Positions 54,428 to 62,290 of a DNA stretch of 64,000 nt are shown piece after piece. The notes beneath the pieces were generated by a model. It ran no database searches. It had not been told where the DNA came from and saw only the letters and a program-made list of their open reading frames with translations. How positions within the stretch are numbered: the stretch's first letter is position 1; each line of letters starts with the position of its first letter. This stretch comes from Meridianimaribacter flavus (lineage in GTDB: Bacteria > Bacteroidota > Bacteroidia > Flavobacteriales > Flavobacteriaceae): assembly GCF_004366715.1 (NCBI RefSeq), contig NZ_SOQZ01000001.1, positions 186,001-250,000 of the forward strand, given 5' to 3'. The translations under genes and the position numbers were made by a program.

Positions 54428-55960
54428 CTAAAACTTATAACTTAAACCTGTATATACGCCAATAAAGTAAGGTTGAAAATCGCCTGAACTGTTAGAGAAC
54501 GTATTTATTTGGTACTTGAACATAGGTTCAAGATTTATTTTTACTTTTTCTGATAAGTTATAGTTCATTCCTAATCCAAAATTGGCACTATAACTCATGT
54601 CTTTTATATTAGTAGCTTCACCTATAAGAGTTCTACCATTTTCATTAACAGCATAAATTTCATTTTTGTTTACAAACAACGTACTGAAACCACCAATAAC
54701 ATTAATTCCTACCTTTTTATTTAACAATGTATACTCCAGTTCAATAGGAACTTCTATAAACCCAAATTGCTGATCGATGGAACTATTTGCTTGAGCTTTT
54801 ATAAGTTCTGGTGAGTGAACATTGTTTAAACTTTGAGCGCTTATTAGTGTATTGTTAGAGGCACTGTTGTTAAGTTTTACATTGCTTAACCTAGCACTCA
54901 TAGAGTCAATGTTTTGGTAGGCAATAACATTGTTTGTGCCATAACCTAAATCTACTTTATTTACACCAACTCTTACTTTTAGTTTATCGTTAAACGCATA
55001 GCTACCGTTAATACCATAACTCATGCTGATTTCACCAGTTTTTGAGTTGTCCACAAACTGCTCGTCAATAGCTGAACCTTTACCTAGTGAATTGAAATAA
55101 ACAGGCGCCACATTTGGAGAAATGTTCCACCTGCTTAGTTTCGATTCTTCTTTTTCTTCTTCATTTGTATTATTAGCTTCAGCAATAGCGTCTTCTATAG
55201 TTTTGTCTTCTGTATTTTCGTTTTCTTCATCTATAGCATTAGTTTTAGGATCATTGTCCTCTGCTGTATCACTATTATTGTCCTTAGTTGATGATTGAGC
55301 AACAGTCGTTTCAGAATCTTTAGCTCCTTTTATAAGATTATCTAAGTCTTCTTTGTTTTTCAAATGGCTTTCAGGCTTTTGATTGCTATTTGATGATTTA
55401 GTATCATTTTGGGCAACTGTAGTTGCTTTATTTGGATTGGTAGTTGGGTTGTTTTGATTTTTAGAAAAATGCTTTTGATTTTCTTGAGTTTTATAATTGA
55501 TGTCTTTGGTAGTGTTGGAGCTTGCTACTTTAGATGTTGAATTTGATGAGTTATCACTTATAACTTTTGATGTTTTATTTTTATCTTCTTCAAAAGTACT
55601 GGTGTTTTCATTTGCAACTTCAGAGGTATTACTTATTGAGGTGCTGTTGTTTTCAAAATTACTATTGTCTTTGTTAGAATCTTCGTTGTTTGAAGCTCCA
55701 TTAGGAGTTTCAGTATCTACAATTTCAGAAGGTGTGTTTGTAGTGCTAGAATCTGACAAGATACTATTACCTACAGTAAATAACAGCACTAAAAATGCTG
55801 CAACACCTGCAACTTTCCACCAAATAGGAATAACTCTGCGTTTACGTTTTTTATTATTTAAGTTAGCCTGAATGTTTTCCCATACAGCATCATTAGGAGT
55901 GGCTTCAAAGTTTTTGAGCTTCTCCTGAAAAAGTCTGTCTATGTTCTTTTTTTCACTCAT
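54428..55960 (-). CDS. Envelope-spanning anti-sigma factor with C-terminal beta-barrel-like domain
   Basis: This 510-residue protein has four parts. Residues 1-44 are a charged cytoplasmic segment (FQEKLKNFEATPNDAVWENI) like the sigma-binding region of other anti-sigma proteins. A membrane helix follows at 45-66. Residues 70-272 are a low-complexity linker of Asn, Ser, Thr, Asp, Glu and Lys. Residues 277-510 resemble an outer-membrane beta-barrel, with alternating strands and a terminal Phe (GVYTGLSYKF). This fits the dual-membrane-spanning anti-sigma (Dma) type reported in Bacteroides. Its start overlaps the sigma gene stop (TAATG), so they are coupled. Confidence 0.85.
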   Translation of the reverse strand: MSEKKNIDRLFQEKLKNFEATPNDAVWENIQANLNNKKRKRRVIPIWWKVAGVAAFLVLLFTVGNSILSDSSTTNTPSEIVDTETPNGASNNEDSNKDNSNFENNSTSISNTSEVANENTSTFEEDKNKTSKVISDNSSNSTSKVASSNTTKDINYKTQENQKHFSKNQNNPTTNPNKATTVAQNDTKSSNSNQKPESHLKNKEDLDNLIKGAKDSETTVAQSSTKDNNSDTAEDNDPKTNAIDEENENTEDKTIEDAIAEANNTNEEEKEESKLSRWNISPNVAPVYFNSLGKGSAIDEQFVDNSKTGEISMSYGINGSYAFNDKLKVRVGVNKVDLGYGTNNVIAYQNIDSMSARLSNVKLNNSASNNTLISAQSLNNVHSPELIKAQANSSIDQQFGFIEVPIELEYTLLNKKVGINVIGGFSTLFVNKNEIYAVNENGRTLIGEATNIKDMSYSANFGLGMNYNLSEKVKINLEPMFKYQINTFSNSSGDFQPYFIGVYTGLSYKF

Positions 55961-56502
55961 TATAATGTTTGCGAGTTTATGCTCGCCTTGTATTGTTCAA
56001 TCTTTTCTTTTAAAATCAATCGTGCTCTGGCAAGATTAGATTTTGAGGTTCCTGTTGATATGTTTAGCATCTCTGCTATTTCTTTATGCGAATAACCGTC
56101 TAGAGCATAAAGGTTAAATACTAACCTATAACGATCTGGTAACTCTTGAATAATGCTTAGTAAAAAGTCAATAGTTACTGCGTCTTCATCAATTTCTACA
56201 CTAACATCTTCAATTTGCTCTTCATTAACAATATCAAAAACACCAACACTTCTATACCTTTGTAACGCAGTGTTAATAGTTATTCGTTTCATCCAGCCTT
56301 CTAAAGAACCTTTACTTTTATATTGTGATATTTTGTTGAAAATAGTCACAAAAGCATCTTGCAGATTGTCTTCTGCCTCTACATAATTTCTTGAGTACTT
56401 AAGACAAAGCGAAAATAGTTTGCTCGAATAGAGCTTATATAGTTGACTTTGAGCTTTAGTATCATTTTTTTTACAATGTTCTATGAGTTGCTCTAAACTC
56501 AC
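55960..56502 (-). CDS. ECF sigma factor (sigma-70 family)
   Basis: This 180-residue protein has region 2 (LCLKYSRNYVEAEDNLQDAF, then GWMKRITINTALQRYR) and region 4 (LPDRYRLVFNLYALDGYSHK, with the helix-turn-helix EIAEMLNISTGTSKSNLARAR). Region 3 is absent, as usual for extracytoplasmic-function sigma factors. It directs RNA polymerase to a separate promoter class and is presumably held inactive by the anti-sigma factor encoded next. The lipoprotein gene lies 30 bp upstream and in the same direction. Confidence 0.95.
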   Translation of the reverse strand: MSLEQLIEHCKKNDTKAQSQLYKLYSSKLFSLCLKYSRNYVEAEDNLQDAFVTIFNKISQYKSKGSLEGWMKRITINTALQRYRSVGVFDIVNEEQIEDVSVEIDEDAVTIDFLLSIIQELPDRYRLVFNLYALDGYSHKEIAEMLNISTGTSKSNLARARLILKEKIEQYKASINSQTL

Positions 56503-56532
56503 ATTATAAAGGTATTAGTTAGTCCAAATTAA

Positions 56533-56940
56533 TTACTCAACAACAGGAATTTCTACTATGTAGTACAAATCGTTACCATTTTCGTCTTCACCTTGCCAAA
56601 ATCTAAACACATAATTACCATTGCTGTTTACCATAAAGTTAAAGGATACTTCCTCTAAAGTAGCTGATTGGGTACAGCTTTGCTCTGGGTATACTGTGTT
56701 TATGACAGCAATAGTTCGTTGGTTTAACTCACTATCGTAATAAAAGTCATTAAACACATAACAGCCTGATGGTTTGTAGTAGCTTACATATATTGTGTAA
56801 GTTTCACCTAATACAAATTCTTCTGGCATATCCACACTCTCTACAGGTAATATCTCATAGTAAAATGAGGGAGCATCATCTTCTAACGAACATGACGTTA
56901 GTGATAGGATAAAAACAAATAGAAATAATATTTTTTTCAT
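56533..56940 (-). CDS. Lipoprotein upstream of the ECF sigma factor
   Basis: This 135-residue lipoprotein has a signal peptide ending SLTSC (Cys17) followed by SLEDDAP. The acidic residues after the Cys resemble the export signal that sends Bacteroidota lipoproteins to the cell surface. The remainder is an aromatic- and Cys-containing beta-rich domain (Cys63 and Cys90 may pair). No family is recognised. Its promoter resembles an ECF site, and it probably shares a transcript with the sigma and anti-sigma genes. It could be a sensor ligand or a target of the pathway. Confidence 0.75.
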   Translation of the reverse strand: MKKILFLFVFILSLTSCSLEDDAPSFYYEILPVESVDMPEEFVLGETYTIYVSYYKPSGCYVFNDFYYDSELNQRTIAVINTVYPEQSCTQSATLEEVSFNFMVNSNGNYVFRFWQGEDENGNDLYYIVEIPVVE

Positions 56941-56977
56941 AGTTAAATTTGGTTTTGGGTAATACCTTTTTCAAAAG

Positions 56978-57007
56978 GTAGATACATAAAGTGTAAAAAG
57001 GTTGCGT
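56978..57007 (-). promoter_or_regulatory. ECF-type promoter of the lipoprotein/sigma/anti-sigma operon
   Basis: Read on the minus strand, the site has CGCAACC as a -35-like element, then a T-rich spacer, then GTATCTAC as a -10-like element. It lies 37 bp before the lipoprotein ATG. A copy with 28 of 30 identical bases stands on the plus strand at 58122-58151. The AAC core is common in ECF -35 boxes, so autoregulation by the sigma factor encoded downstream is likely. Confidence 0.68.
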
Positions 57008-57018
57008 TAAAAAATAAA

Positions 57019-57043
57019 AAAAATCCCGTTTTAAGGGATTTTT
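57019..57043 (-). terminator. Intrinsic terminator of recA
   Basis: AAAATCCC (57020-57027), loop GTTTTAA, GGGATTTT (57035-57042). Transcribed from the minus strand, the stem runs into a long T-rich tract. It lies just after the recA stop codon and 12 bp before the ECF-type promoter, so it separates recA from the sigma operon. Confidence 0.85.
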
Positions 57044-57048
57044 AAGTT

Positions 57049-58053
57049 TTAATTAGCTTCTTTAATAGTATTCCTAACTTTCTCTTCGAGTTCATCCATA
57101 AGTTCAGGATTGTCTTTAATTAGGTTTTTTACAGCATCTCTACCTTGACCTAGTTTGGTGTCATCATAACTAAACCACGAACCGCTTTTCTTTATAATTT
57201 CATGTTCAACAGCAATATCCAAGATTTCACCAACTTTTGAAACTCCTTCTCCATACATAATATCAAATTCAGCAGTTTTAAACGGTGGAGCTACTTTATT
57301 TTTAACCACTTTAACTCGTGTTTTATTACCAGAAACATTTCCGTCAGATTCTTTAATTTGAGTAGAGCGTCTAATGTCTAATCTAACTGAGGCATAGAAT
57401 TTTAAAGCGTTACCACCAGTTGTAGTTTCAGGGTTTCCAAACATAACACCAATTTTTTCACGTAATTGGTTAATGAAAATCATTGTACAATTAGTCTTAC
57501 TGATAGAGCCTGTGAGTTTTCTAAGTGCTTGAGACATTAATCGTGCGTGTAGTCCCATTTTAGAGTCACCCATTTCACCTTCAATTTCACTTTTAGGTGT
57601 AAGAGCAGCAACAGAATCAATTACTATAATATCAATAGCTCCAGAACGCACTAAGTTGTCGGCAATTTCAAGTGCTTGTTCACCATTGTCTGGTTGAGAA
57701 ATGATTAGATTTTCTAAGTCAACACCTAATTTTTCAGCGTAAAATCTATCAAAAGCATGCTCAGCATCAATAAAAGCAGCAATACCTCCAGATTTTTGAG
57801 CTTCAGCAATAGCATGTAACGTTAAGGTTGTTTTACCAGAAGATTCCGGACCATAAATTTCAATAATTCTACCTCTTGGATAACCACCAACTCCTAATGC
57901 AATGTCAAGCCCTAATGAACCAGAAGGGATAGAATCAACATCCGCAACAGCTTGGTCACTCATTTTCATTACAGTCCCTTTTCCATAGGCTTTATCTAGT
58001 TTATCTAAAGTAAGCTTAAGTGCTTTTAATTTAGCGTCTTTTTCAGTACTCAT
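57049..58053 (-). CDS. recA: Recombinase RecA
   Basis: This 334-residue recombinase forms filaments on single-stranded DNA for strand exchange and for SOS induction. Walker A GPESSGKT is at 68-75; Walker [11 protein letters not shown] and the DNA-binding loop [15 protein letters not shown] follow. It is somewhat shorter than E. coli RecA (353) because the acidic tail is reduced. It lies between the two ECF-type promoters and is not under either of them. Confidence 0.98.
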   Translation of the reverse strand: MSTEKDAKLKALKLTLDKLDKAYGKGTVMKMSDQAVADVDSIPSGSLGLDIALGVGGYPRGRIIEIYGPESSGKTTLTLHAIAEAQKSGGIAAFIDAEHAFDRFYAEKLGVDLENLIISQPDNGEQALEIADNLVRSGAIDIIVIDSVAALTPKSEIEGEMGDSKMGLHARLMSQALRKLTGSISKTNCTMIFINQLREKIGVMFGNPETTTGGNALKFYASVRLDIRRSTQIKESDGNVSGNKTRVKVVKNKVAPPFKTAEFDIMYGEGVSKVGEILDIAVEHEIIKKSGSWFSYDDTKLGQGRDAVKNLIKDNPELMDELEEKVRNTIKEAN

Positions 58054-58083
58054 CTACACAGTGTTTTTCTTAAATTAATCATG

Positions 58084-58114
58084 CTAAAATACGATAACTT
58101 TTGATTTTTTTCAA
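58084..58114 (-). promoter_or_regulatory. Promoter of recA
   Basis: On the minus strand TTG (58114-58112) is followed after 20 bp by TATTTTAG (58091-58084), one mismatch from TAnnTTTG. It lies 30 bp upstream of the recA ATG. No obvious LexA-type palindrome is seen. Confidence 0.55.
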
Positions 58115-58121
58115 TCATACG

Positions 58122-58151
58122 ACGCAACCTTTTTACACTTTTTGCATCTAC
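58122..58151 (+). promoter_or_regulatory. Second copy of the ECF-type promoter, before a 30-codon frame
   Basis: CGCAACC, a 13-base T-rich spacer section identical to the first site, and GCATCTAC. The first 20 bases ACGCAACCTTTTTACACTTT are identical to those at 57007-56988 (minus strand). The ATG of the small reading frame is 24 bp downstream, and a terminator follows at 58326. Confidence 0.68.
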
Positions 58152-58175
58152 TTAATAATTAAGGGAAATCTTGCT

Positions 58176-58268
58176 ATGAAATTCTTTAAAAAAACAATTG
58201 TAAACAATGCATTAGGTGTTTCAGTTGCTATACATATAAATAGCAACTGTAAAGCCGATGGAGGTTAA
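58176..58268 (+). CDS. 30-residue peptide under an ECF-type promoter
   Basis: The frame starts at ATG and encodes 30 residues: a basic start (MKFFKK), a hydrophobic middle (ALGVSVAIHI) and a polar Cys-containing end (NSNCKADGG). AAGGGA lies 9 bp before the ATG, a good ribosome site for this phylum. The peptide could be a tiny secreted or lipid-anchored product, a membrane-active peptide, or a chance frame inside a regulatory RNA. I recognise no family. The promoter upstream and hairpins downstream give a discrete unit. Confidence 0.5.
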   Translation: MKFFKKTIVNNALGVSVAIHINSNCKADGG

Positions 58269-58325
58269 CTCGTGTTATATTTTGGATTTTTAAATGAAAA
58301 AATATTAATAACGAGTTAGTCTACT

Positions 58326-58359
58326 AAAAGCACTTTATGAAAACCATAAAGTGCTTTTT
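58326..58359 (+). terminator. Intrinsic terminator of the small ECF-type transcript
   Basis: AAAAGCACTTTATG (58326-58339), loop AAAAC, CATAAAGTGCTTTT (58345-58358) is a perfect 14-bp stem followed by T. It separates the small unit from trhO. Confidence 0.85.
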
Positions 58360-58391
58360 GCATTTTAATAAGGCTAATCCTTAAAAAATAG

Positions 58392-58399
58392 TACCTTTG
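58392..58399 (+). promoter_or_regulatory. Candidate -7 box for trhO
   Basis: TACCTTTG matches TAnnTTTG, 38 bp before the trhO ATG. The -33 position has no clear TTG. Confidence 0.45.
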
Positions 58400-58437
58400 C
58401 CTAAAATTAATCTTTAACCTTAAAAAAATAGTATAGC

Positions 58438-59508
58438 ATGCAACTGTACAATAACTTAAGTGCTAAAGAAAGAGCAGAACTTATTGAAAAAGCGGGAAAA
58501 GAACGCTTAACGATCTCTTTCTACAAATATGCCAAAATTGGCAACACTCAACTTTTTAGAAATCACATGTTTTTAGCTTGGGACGATCTTGACGTCTTGG
58601 GAAGAATTTATGTTGCACACGAAGGTATTAACGCACAACTTTCTGTTCCTGCAGATAATTTTGATGCTTTTAAAACGCATTTAGATACCATCACTTTTCT
58701 TGAAAACGTGCGTTTAAACATTGCAATTGAACACGATAATTATGCGTTTTTAAAGCTGAAGGTAAAAGTGCGCGACAAAATTGTAGCTGATGGATTAAAC
58801 GACAATACTTTTGATGTTACTGATAAAGGAGTTCATGTTGAAGCTGAAAAGTTTAACGAGCTTATTGAAGACCCTAATACTGTTTTGGTAGACATGCGTA
58901 ACCACTACGAAAGTGAAATAGGACATTTTAAAAATGCCATTACTCCAGATGTGGATACCTTTAGAGAATCTTTAGACCTAATAGAAGAAGATTTAAGAGA
59001 GCACAAGGAAGATAAAAAGCTAGTGATGTATTGTACTGGTGGAATTAGATGTGAAAAAGCTAGTGCATATTACAAACATAAAGGCTTTAAGCAAGTCTAT
59101 CAGTTAGAAGGCGGTATTATAAATTATGTAAGACAAGTTGAAGAAAAAGGGCTTGAAAATAAGTTTATTGGTAAAAATTTTGTGTTTGATCAAAGACGTT
59201 CAGAACGTATAAGTGATGATGTTATAGCGCAATGCCATCAGTGTGGTGAACCTGCTGATATGCACACTAACTGTGCTAATGAAGCTTGTCATTTACTATT
59301 TATTCAATGTGATGCTTGTAAAGAAAAAATGGAAAACTGCTGCTCTACAACATGTATGGAAATAAACCGTTTACCACATGAAGAACAAAAAGCATTACGT
59401 AAAGGACAAGGCAATAGCAATGATATTTTCAAAAAAGGAAGAGCAGACCATTTACCGTTTAAAAAAGATTTGCGCAATATTTTTGAGACTATAGGCAAAA
59501 AAGTATAA
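58438..59508 (+). CDS. trhO: tRNA uridine(34) hydroxylase TrhO (rhodanese family)
   Basis: This 356-residue protein belongs to the YceA/TrhO family, which hydroxylates uridine 34 of some tRNAs using oxygen. An N-terminal acylphosphatase-like domain is followed by a rhodanese domain with the active-site loop CTGGIRC (Cys199 to Cys205). A C-terminal Cys-rich region (CHQCGEPADMHTNC, CDACKEKMENCC) probably binds metal. The next gene begins on the base after its stop. Confidence 0.92.
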   Translation: MQLYNNLSAKERAELIEKAGKERLTISFYKYAKIGNTQLFRNHMFLAWDDLDVLGRIYVAHEGINAQLSVPADNFDAFKTHLDTITFLENVRLNIAIEHDNYAFLKLKVKVRDKIVADGLNDNTFDVTDKGVHVEAEKFNELIEDPNTVLVDMRNHYESEIGHFKNAITPDVDTFRESLDLIEEDLREHKEDKKLVMYCTGGIRCEKASAYYKHKGFKQVYQLEGGIINYVRQVEEKGLENKFIGKNFVFDQRRSERISDDVIAQCHQCGEPADMHTNCANEACHLLFIQCDACKEKMENCCSTTCMEINRLPHEEQKALRKGQGNSNDIFKKGRADHLPFKKDLRNIFETIGKKV

Positions 59509-60513
59509 ATGAATACGTATAGGCTTTTACAACTTAACAGAAAAATTGAAGATCATAGAATAAAATTTTTTTGGATCTATTTGTTGCATAAGCTTAACAA
59601 ACGTTATTTGGCTGTCAATTTAGACCCTGTAATGGCATGTAATTTACGTTGTAAAATGTGCTATTTTACAGATGCCGACTATGTAAAAACTCTTAAAGGC
59701 CAATTTAAGGAAGAAGACTTAAAGCTTGTCGCAGACACAATTTTTAATAGAGCTTTAAAACTTCAAATAGGTTGTGGAACCGAACCAACACTTTTTAAGG
59801 ATTTACCAAAAATTGTAGCATTGGGTAAACAATATAATGTACCTTATATTTCGTTAACTACAAATGCGAATTTATTGACCGAAGAAAAGATTGAAGAACT
59901 TGTTAAAGCAGGCTTAAATGAGTTTACTATTTCATTGCATGGAGTCACTAAAGAAACCTATGAAGGCTTTATGAAAAAAGCCAGCTATGAAAAGTTTCAC
60001 AATGCATTTAAGGCTTTTGCTAAGTTGAAAACTAAATATAATTTTAAGGTTCGAATTAATTATACATTCAATAAAGACAATTTTTACGAGCTAAAAGAGT
60101 TTTTCAATCACTTTAATCCAAATAGTTTTGATATTCTTCAAATACGACCTATTCAAAAAATAGGAAATACAGAGTATAATGATTTTGACATTTCGTCATT
60201 AACTCAGGACTATCCTGAGGTAATAGCTAGCATAAAAGAGGTTTGTAAAACAAATAACATAACTCTATTAGCACCTAATACACTAACGGGTTTAAATTCT
60301 GAAAATCAATCTAGCTTTGTGTTTGACTATACATTTTGCTACATTTCGCCTCAAAAGTTTTGGAAAGAAGGCTTTAATTGGAGAGAAGTAAGTTTTAATG
60401 AGTTTTCCAAACAAATAAACTGGAGTCAAACACTGTTTTCAAATATTTTTAGGTCTAAAAAACAACTTAAGTCACTGTCTAATAGACTTAACTATGAAAT
60501 TGAGTTTAATTAA
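59509..60513 (+). CDS. Radical SAM protein
   Basis: This 334-residue protein has the radical-SAM cluster motif CNLRCKMC (Cys44, Cys48, Cys51) and the usual TIM-barrel landmarks GCGTEPTLF and ISLTTNANLL with EFTISLHG. The C-terminus lacks an obvious Cys-rich SPASM region; only one Cys is seen (DYTFCYIS). The start abuts the trhO stop, so the two are coupled. The substrate is unknown; a tRNA- or peptide-related role would be speculative. Confidence 0.88.
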   Translation: MNTYRLLQLNRKIEDHRIKFFWIYLLHKLNKRYLAVNLDPVMACNLRCKMCYFTDADYVKTLKGQFKEEDLKLVADTIFNRALKLQIGCGTEPTLFKDLPKIVALGKQYNVPYISLTTNANLLTEEKIEELVKAGLNEFTISLHGVTKETYEGFMKKASYEKFHNAFKAFAKLKTKYNFKVRINYTFNKDNFYELKEFFNHFNPNSFDILQIRPIQKIGNTEYNDFDISSLTQDYPEVIASIKEVCKTNNITLLAPNTLTGLNSENQSSFVFDYTFCYISPQKFWKEGFNWREVSFNEFSKQINWSQTLFSNIFRSKKQLKSLSNRLNYEIEFN

Positions 60514-60631
60514 AACTCGGTTAAATAGTGCTTTTTAAGTCGATATAATAATCTTATATTTACAACTTAAACGATTTTTTAATTTCCTTCTGAAGAACGT
60601 GTTTTTCAGAATCAATATATATATCAAAAAT

Positions 60632-61804
60632 ATGGCTTGTAACAGTTGCTCAACTGGTAAAGATGGTCAACCAAAAGGATGTAAGAATAATGGAACATGC
60701 GGAACAGATAGCTGCAATAAACTAACTGTTTTTGATTGGTTGGCGAATATGTCTTTACCTAATGGAGAAGAACCTTTTATTGGTGTTGAGGTTAGGTTTA
60801 AAAATGGAAGAAAGCAATATTATAAAAACACTGAGAACTTAACATTAAGTATTGGAGACATAGTTGCTACTCAAGCTAAGTCAGGACATGATATAGGTAT
60901 GGTAACGCTTACAGGAGAATTGGTAAGAATTCAAATGAAGCGAAAAAAGGTTGACATTAATGACGAAGAAGAAGTCTTAAAAATTTACCGCAAAGCCAAC
61001 CAAAAAGATATTGATGTTTGGTCTTCTGCAAGAGATAAAGAAGAAGCTATGAAAGTTAAAGCAAGACAGTTTGCGATTGACTTAAAGCTAAAAATGAAAA
61101 TCTCTGATATTGAATATCAAGGAGATGCCAGTAAAGCTACGTTTTACTATACTGCTGAAGAGCGTGTAGACTTTAGAGAACTTATAAAAGTATTTGCTAA
61201 AGAGTTTAGAACACGTATTGAGATGAAGCAAGTAGGTTTTCGTCAAGAAGCTGCAAGACTTGGTGGTATTGGCTCTTGTGGTAGAGAATTATGCTGCTCA
61301 ACTTGGTTGACAGATTTTAGGTCTGTAAGTACTTCAGCAGCACGTTACCAACAGTTGTCGCTTAATCCATTAAAATTAGCAGGACAATGCGGAAAGTTAA
61401 AATGCTGCTTAAACTATGAATTAGACGCTTATCTAGAAGCGCTTAAACAATTTCCTAAAACTGAAATTAAACTTCATACAGAAAAAGGAACAGCGGTTTG
61501 TCAAAAAACTGATATTTTTAAAGGTCATATGTGGTATGCCTATGAAGGCGAATGGATGAATTGGCATAAGCTCACTACTGACCAAGCTAATGAAATCATA
61601 GAAAAAAATAAGAAAAAGCAAAAGGTTGCAAGCCTTGAAGAATATGCGGTTGAACTACTTGAAGATACTAAAGTTGCTTTTGAAAACGTTGTTGGTCAAG
61701 ATAGTTTAACACGCTTTGATAGTCCAAAACGCAAAAAGAAACGTAGAAATAATAGAGGGAAACAAAAACGAAATAACAAGTCTCGAAATAATGCTAAAAA
61801 ATAG
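60632..61804 (+). CDS. ricT: PSP1-domain protein RicT
   Basis: This 390-residue protein matches the PSP1/RicT family, which in Bacillus forms an Fe-S complex that controls mRNA processing. N-terminal cysteines (CNSCSTGKDGQPKGC) and the later CGRELCCSTW and QCGKLKCCLNYE segments can bind clusters. The C-terminal tail is very basic. The ATG at 60632 gives MACNSC, preferred over an upstream GTG. The 3' end overlaps gldH by 14 bp. Confidence 0.88.
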   Translation: MACNSCSTGKDGQPKGCKNNGTCGTDSCNKLTVFDWLANMSLPNGEEPFIGVEVRFKNGRKQYYKNTENLTLSIGDIVATQAKSGHDIGMVTLTGELVRIQMKRKKVDINDEEEVLKIYRKANQKDIDVWSSARDKEEAMKVKARQFAIDLKLKMKISDIEYQGDASKATFYYTAEERVDFRELIKVFAKEFRTRIEMKQVGFRQEAARLGGIGSCGRELCCSTWLTDFRSVSTSAARYQQLSLNPLKLAGQCGKLKCCLNYELDAYLEALKQFPKTEIKLHTEKGTAVCQKTDIFKGHMWYAYEGEWMNWHKLTTDQANEIIEKNKKKQKVASLEEYAVELLEDTKVAFENVVGQDSLTRFDSPKRKKKRRNNRGKQKRNNKSRNNAKK

Positions 61805-62288
61805 TTGTATTGCACTTATAATGAGTATCCTTTGTTACTCATGCGATTCTAACCTTGTTTTTGATGAGTACCAAACTGTACCTAACCAATGGAATAAAGA
61901 CTCATTAGTTTCGTTTAATGTAACACCTCCAGATTCAACCAATACTTATAATTTATTTCTTAATTTAAGAAACAACAATAGTTATAAGTACAGTAATTTA
62001 TTTCTTATTGTTGAAATGAACTACCCAAACGGTAAGGTTCAAAAAGATACTCTAGAGTATGATATGACTGCTCCAGATGGCACTTTTTTAGGAAAAGGAT
62101 TTACCGATGTTAAAGAAAATAAACTTTGGTATAAAGGTTATGAAAAACCATTTGTATTTAATGAAGTAGGAGAATATACGGTTAAAATTCAGCAAGCAAT
62201 GAGAGAAAACGGTAAAGTTGATGGAGTAGAAAATCTAGAGGGAATTACTGAAGTAGGATTTAGAATAGAACATTCAAATACTAATTGA
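61791..62288 (+). CDS. gldH: Gliding motility lipoprotein GldH
   Basis: This 165-residue lipoprotein has a short signal peptide (CIALIMSILCYSC, Cys18) followed by DSNLVFDEYQTVPNQWNKDS, the recognisable GldH start. GldH is needed for Flavobacterium gliding and is linked to type IX secretion. Start at 61791 is chosen since the upstream part of the frame lies inside ricT and has no signal peptide. The class A PBP gene follows 2 bp later, a common order. Confidence 0.9.
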   Translation: MLKNSCIALIMSILCYSCDSNLVFDEYQTVPNQWNKDSLVSFNVTPPDSTNTYNLFLNLRNNNSYKYSNLFLIVEMNYPNGKVQKDTLEYDMTAPDGTFLGKGFTDVKENKLWYKGYEKPFVFNEVGEYTVKIQQAMRENGKVDGVENLEGITEVGFRIEHSNTN

Positions 62289-62290
62289 TT

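Larger units (their letters stand above)
58157..58359 (+). ncRNA. Predicted ~200-nt ECF-dependent transcript with two stem-loops
   Basis: This covers the 384-bp gap between recA and trhO. From the expected start near 58157, the transcript would carry the 30-codon frame. An imperfect long hairpin follows (TAACTCGT at 58266-58273 with ACGAGTTA at 58311-58318, extended by AT pairs), which includes the stop codon. A terminator ends it. It may act as an sRNA, an mRNA for the peptide, or both. The end points are inferred. Confidence 0.45.

Noticed and set aside
55497-55871. Long plus-strand frame opposite the anti-sigma linker
   Set aside because: It is antisense to the low-complexity Ser/Asn/Glu-rich linker; the biased composition of the real gene keeps this frame open. 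No domain, promoter or ribosome site supports it.
61716-61790. Longer N-terminus for GldH
   Set aside because: The extra residues lie inside ricT and would remove the lipoprotein signal from the N-terminus.
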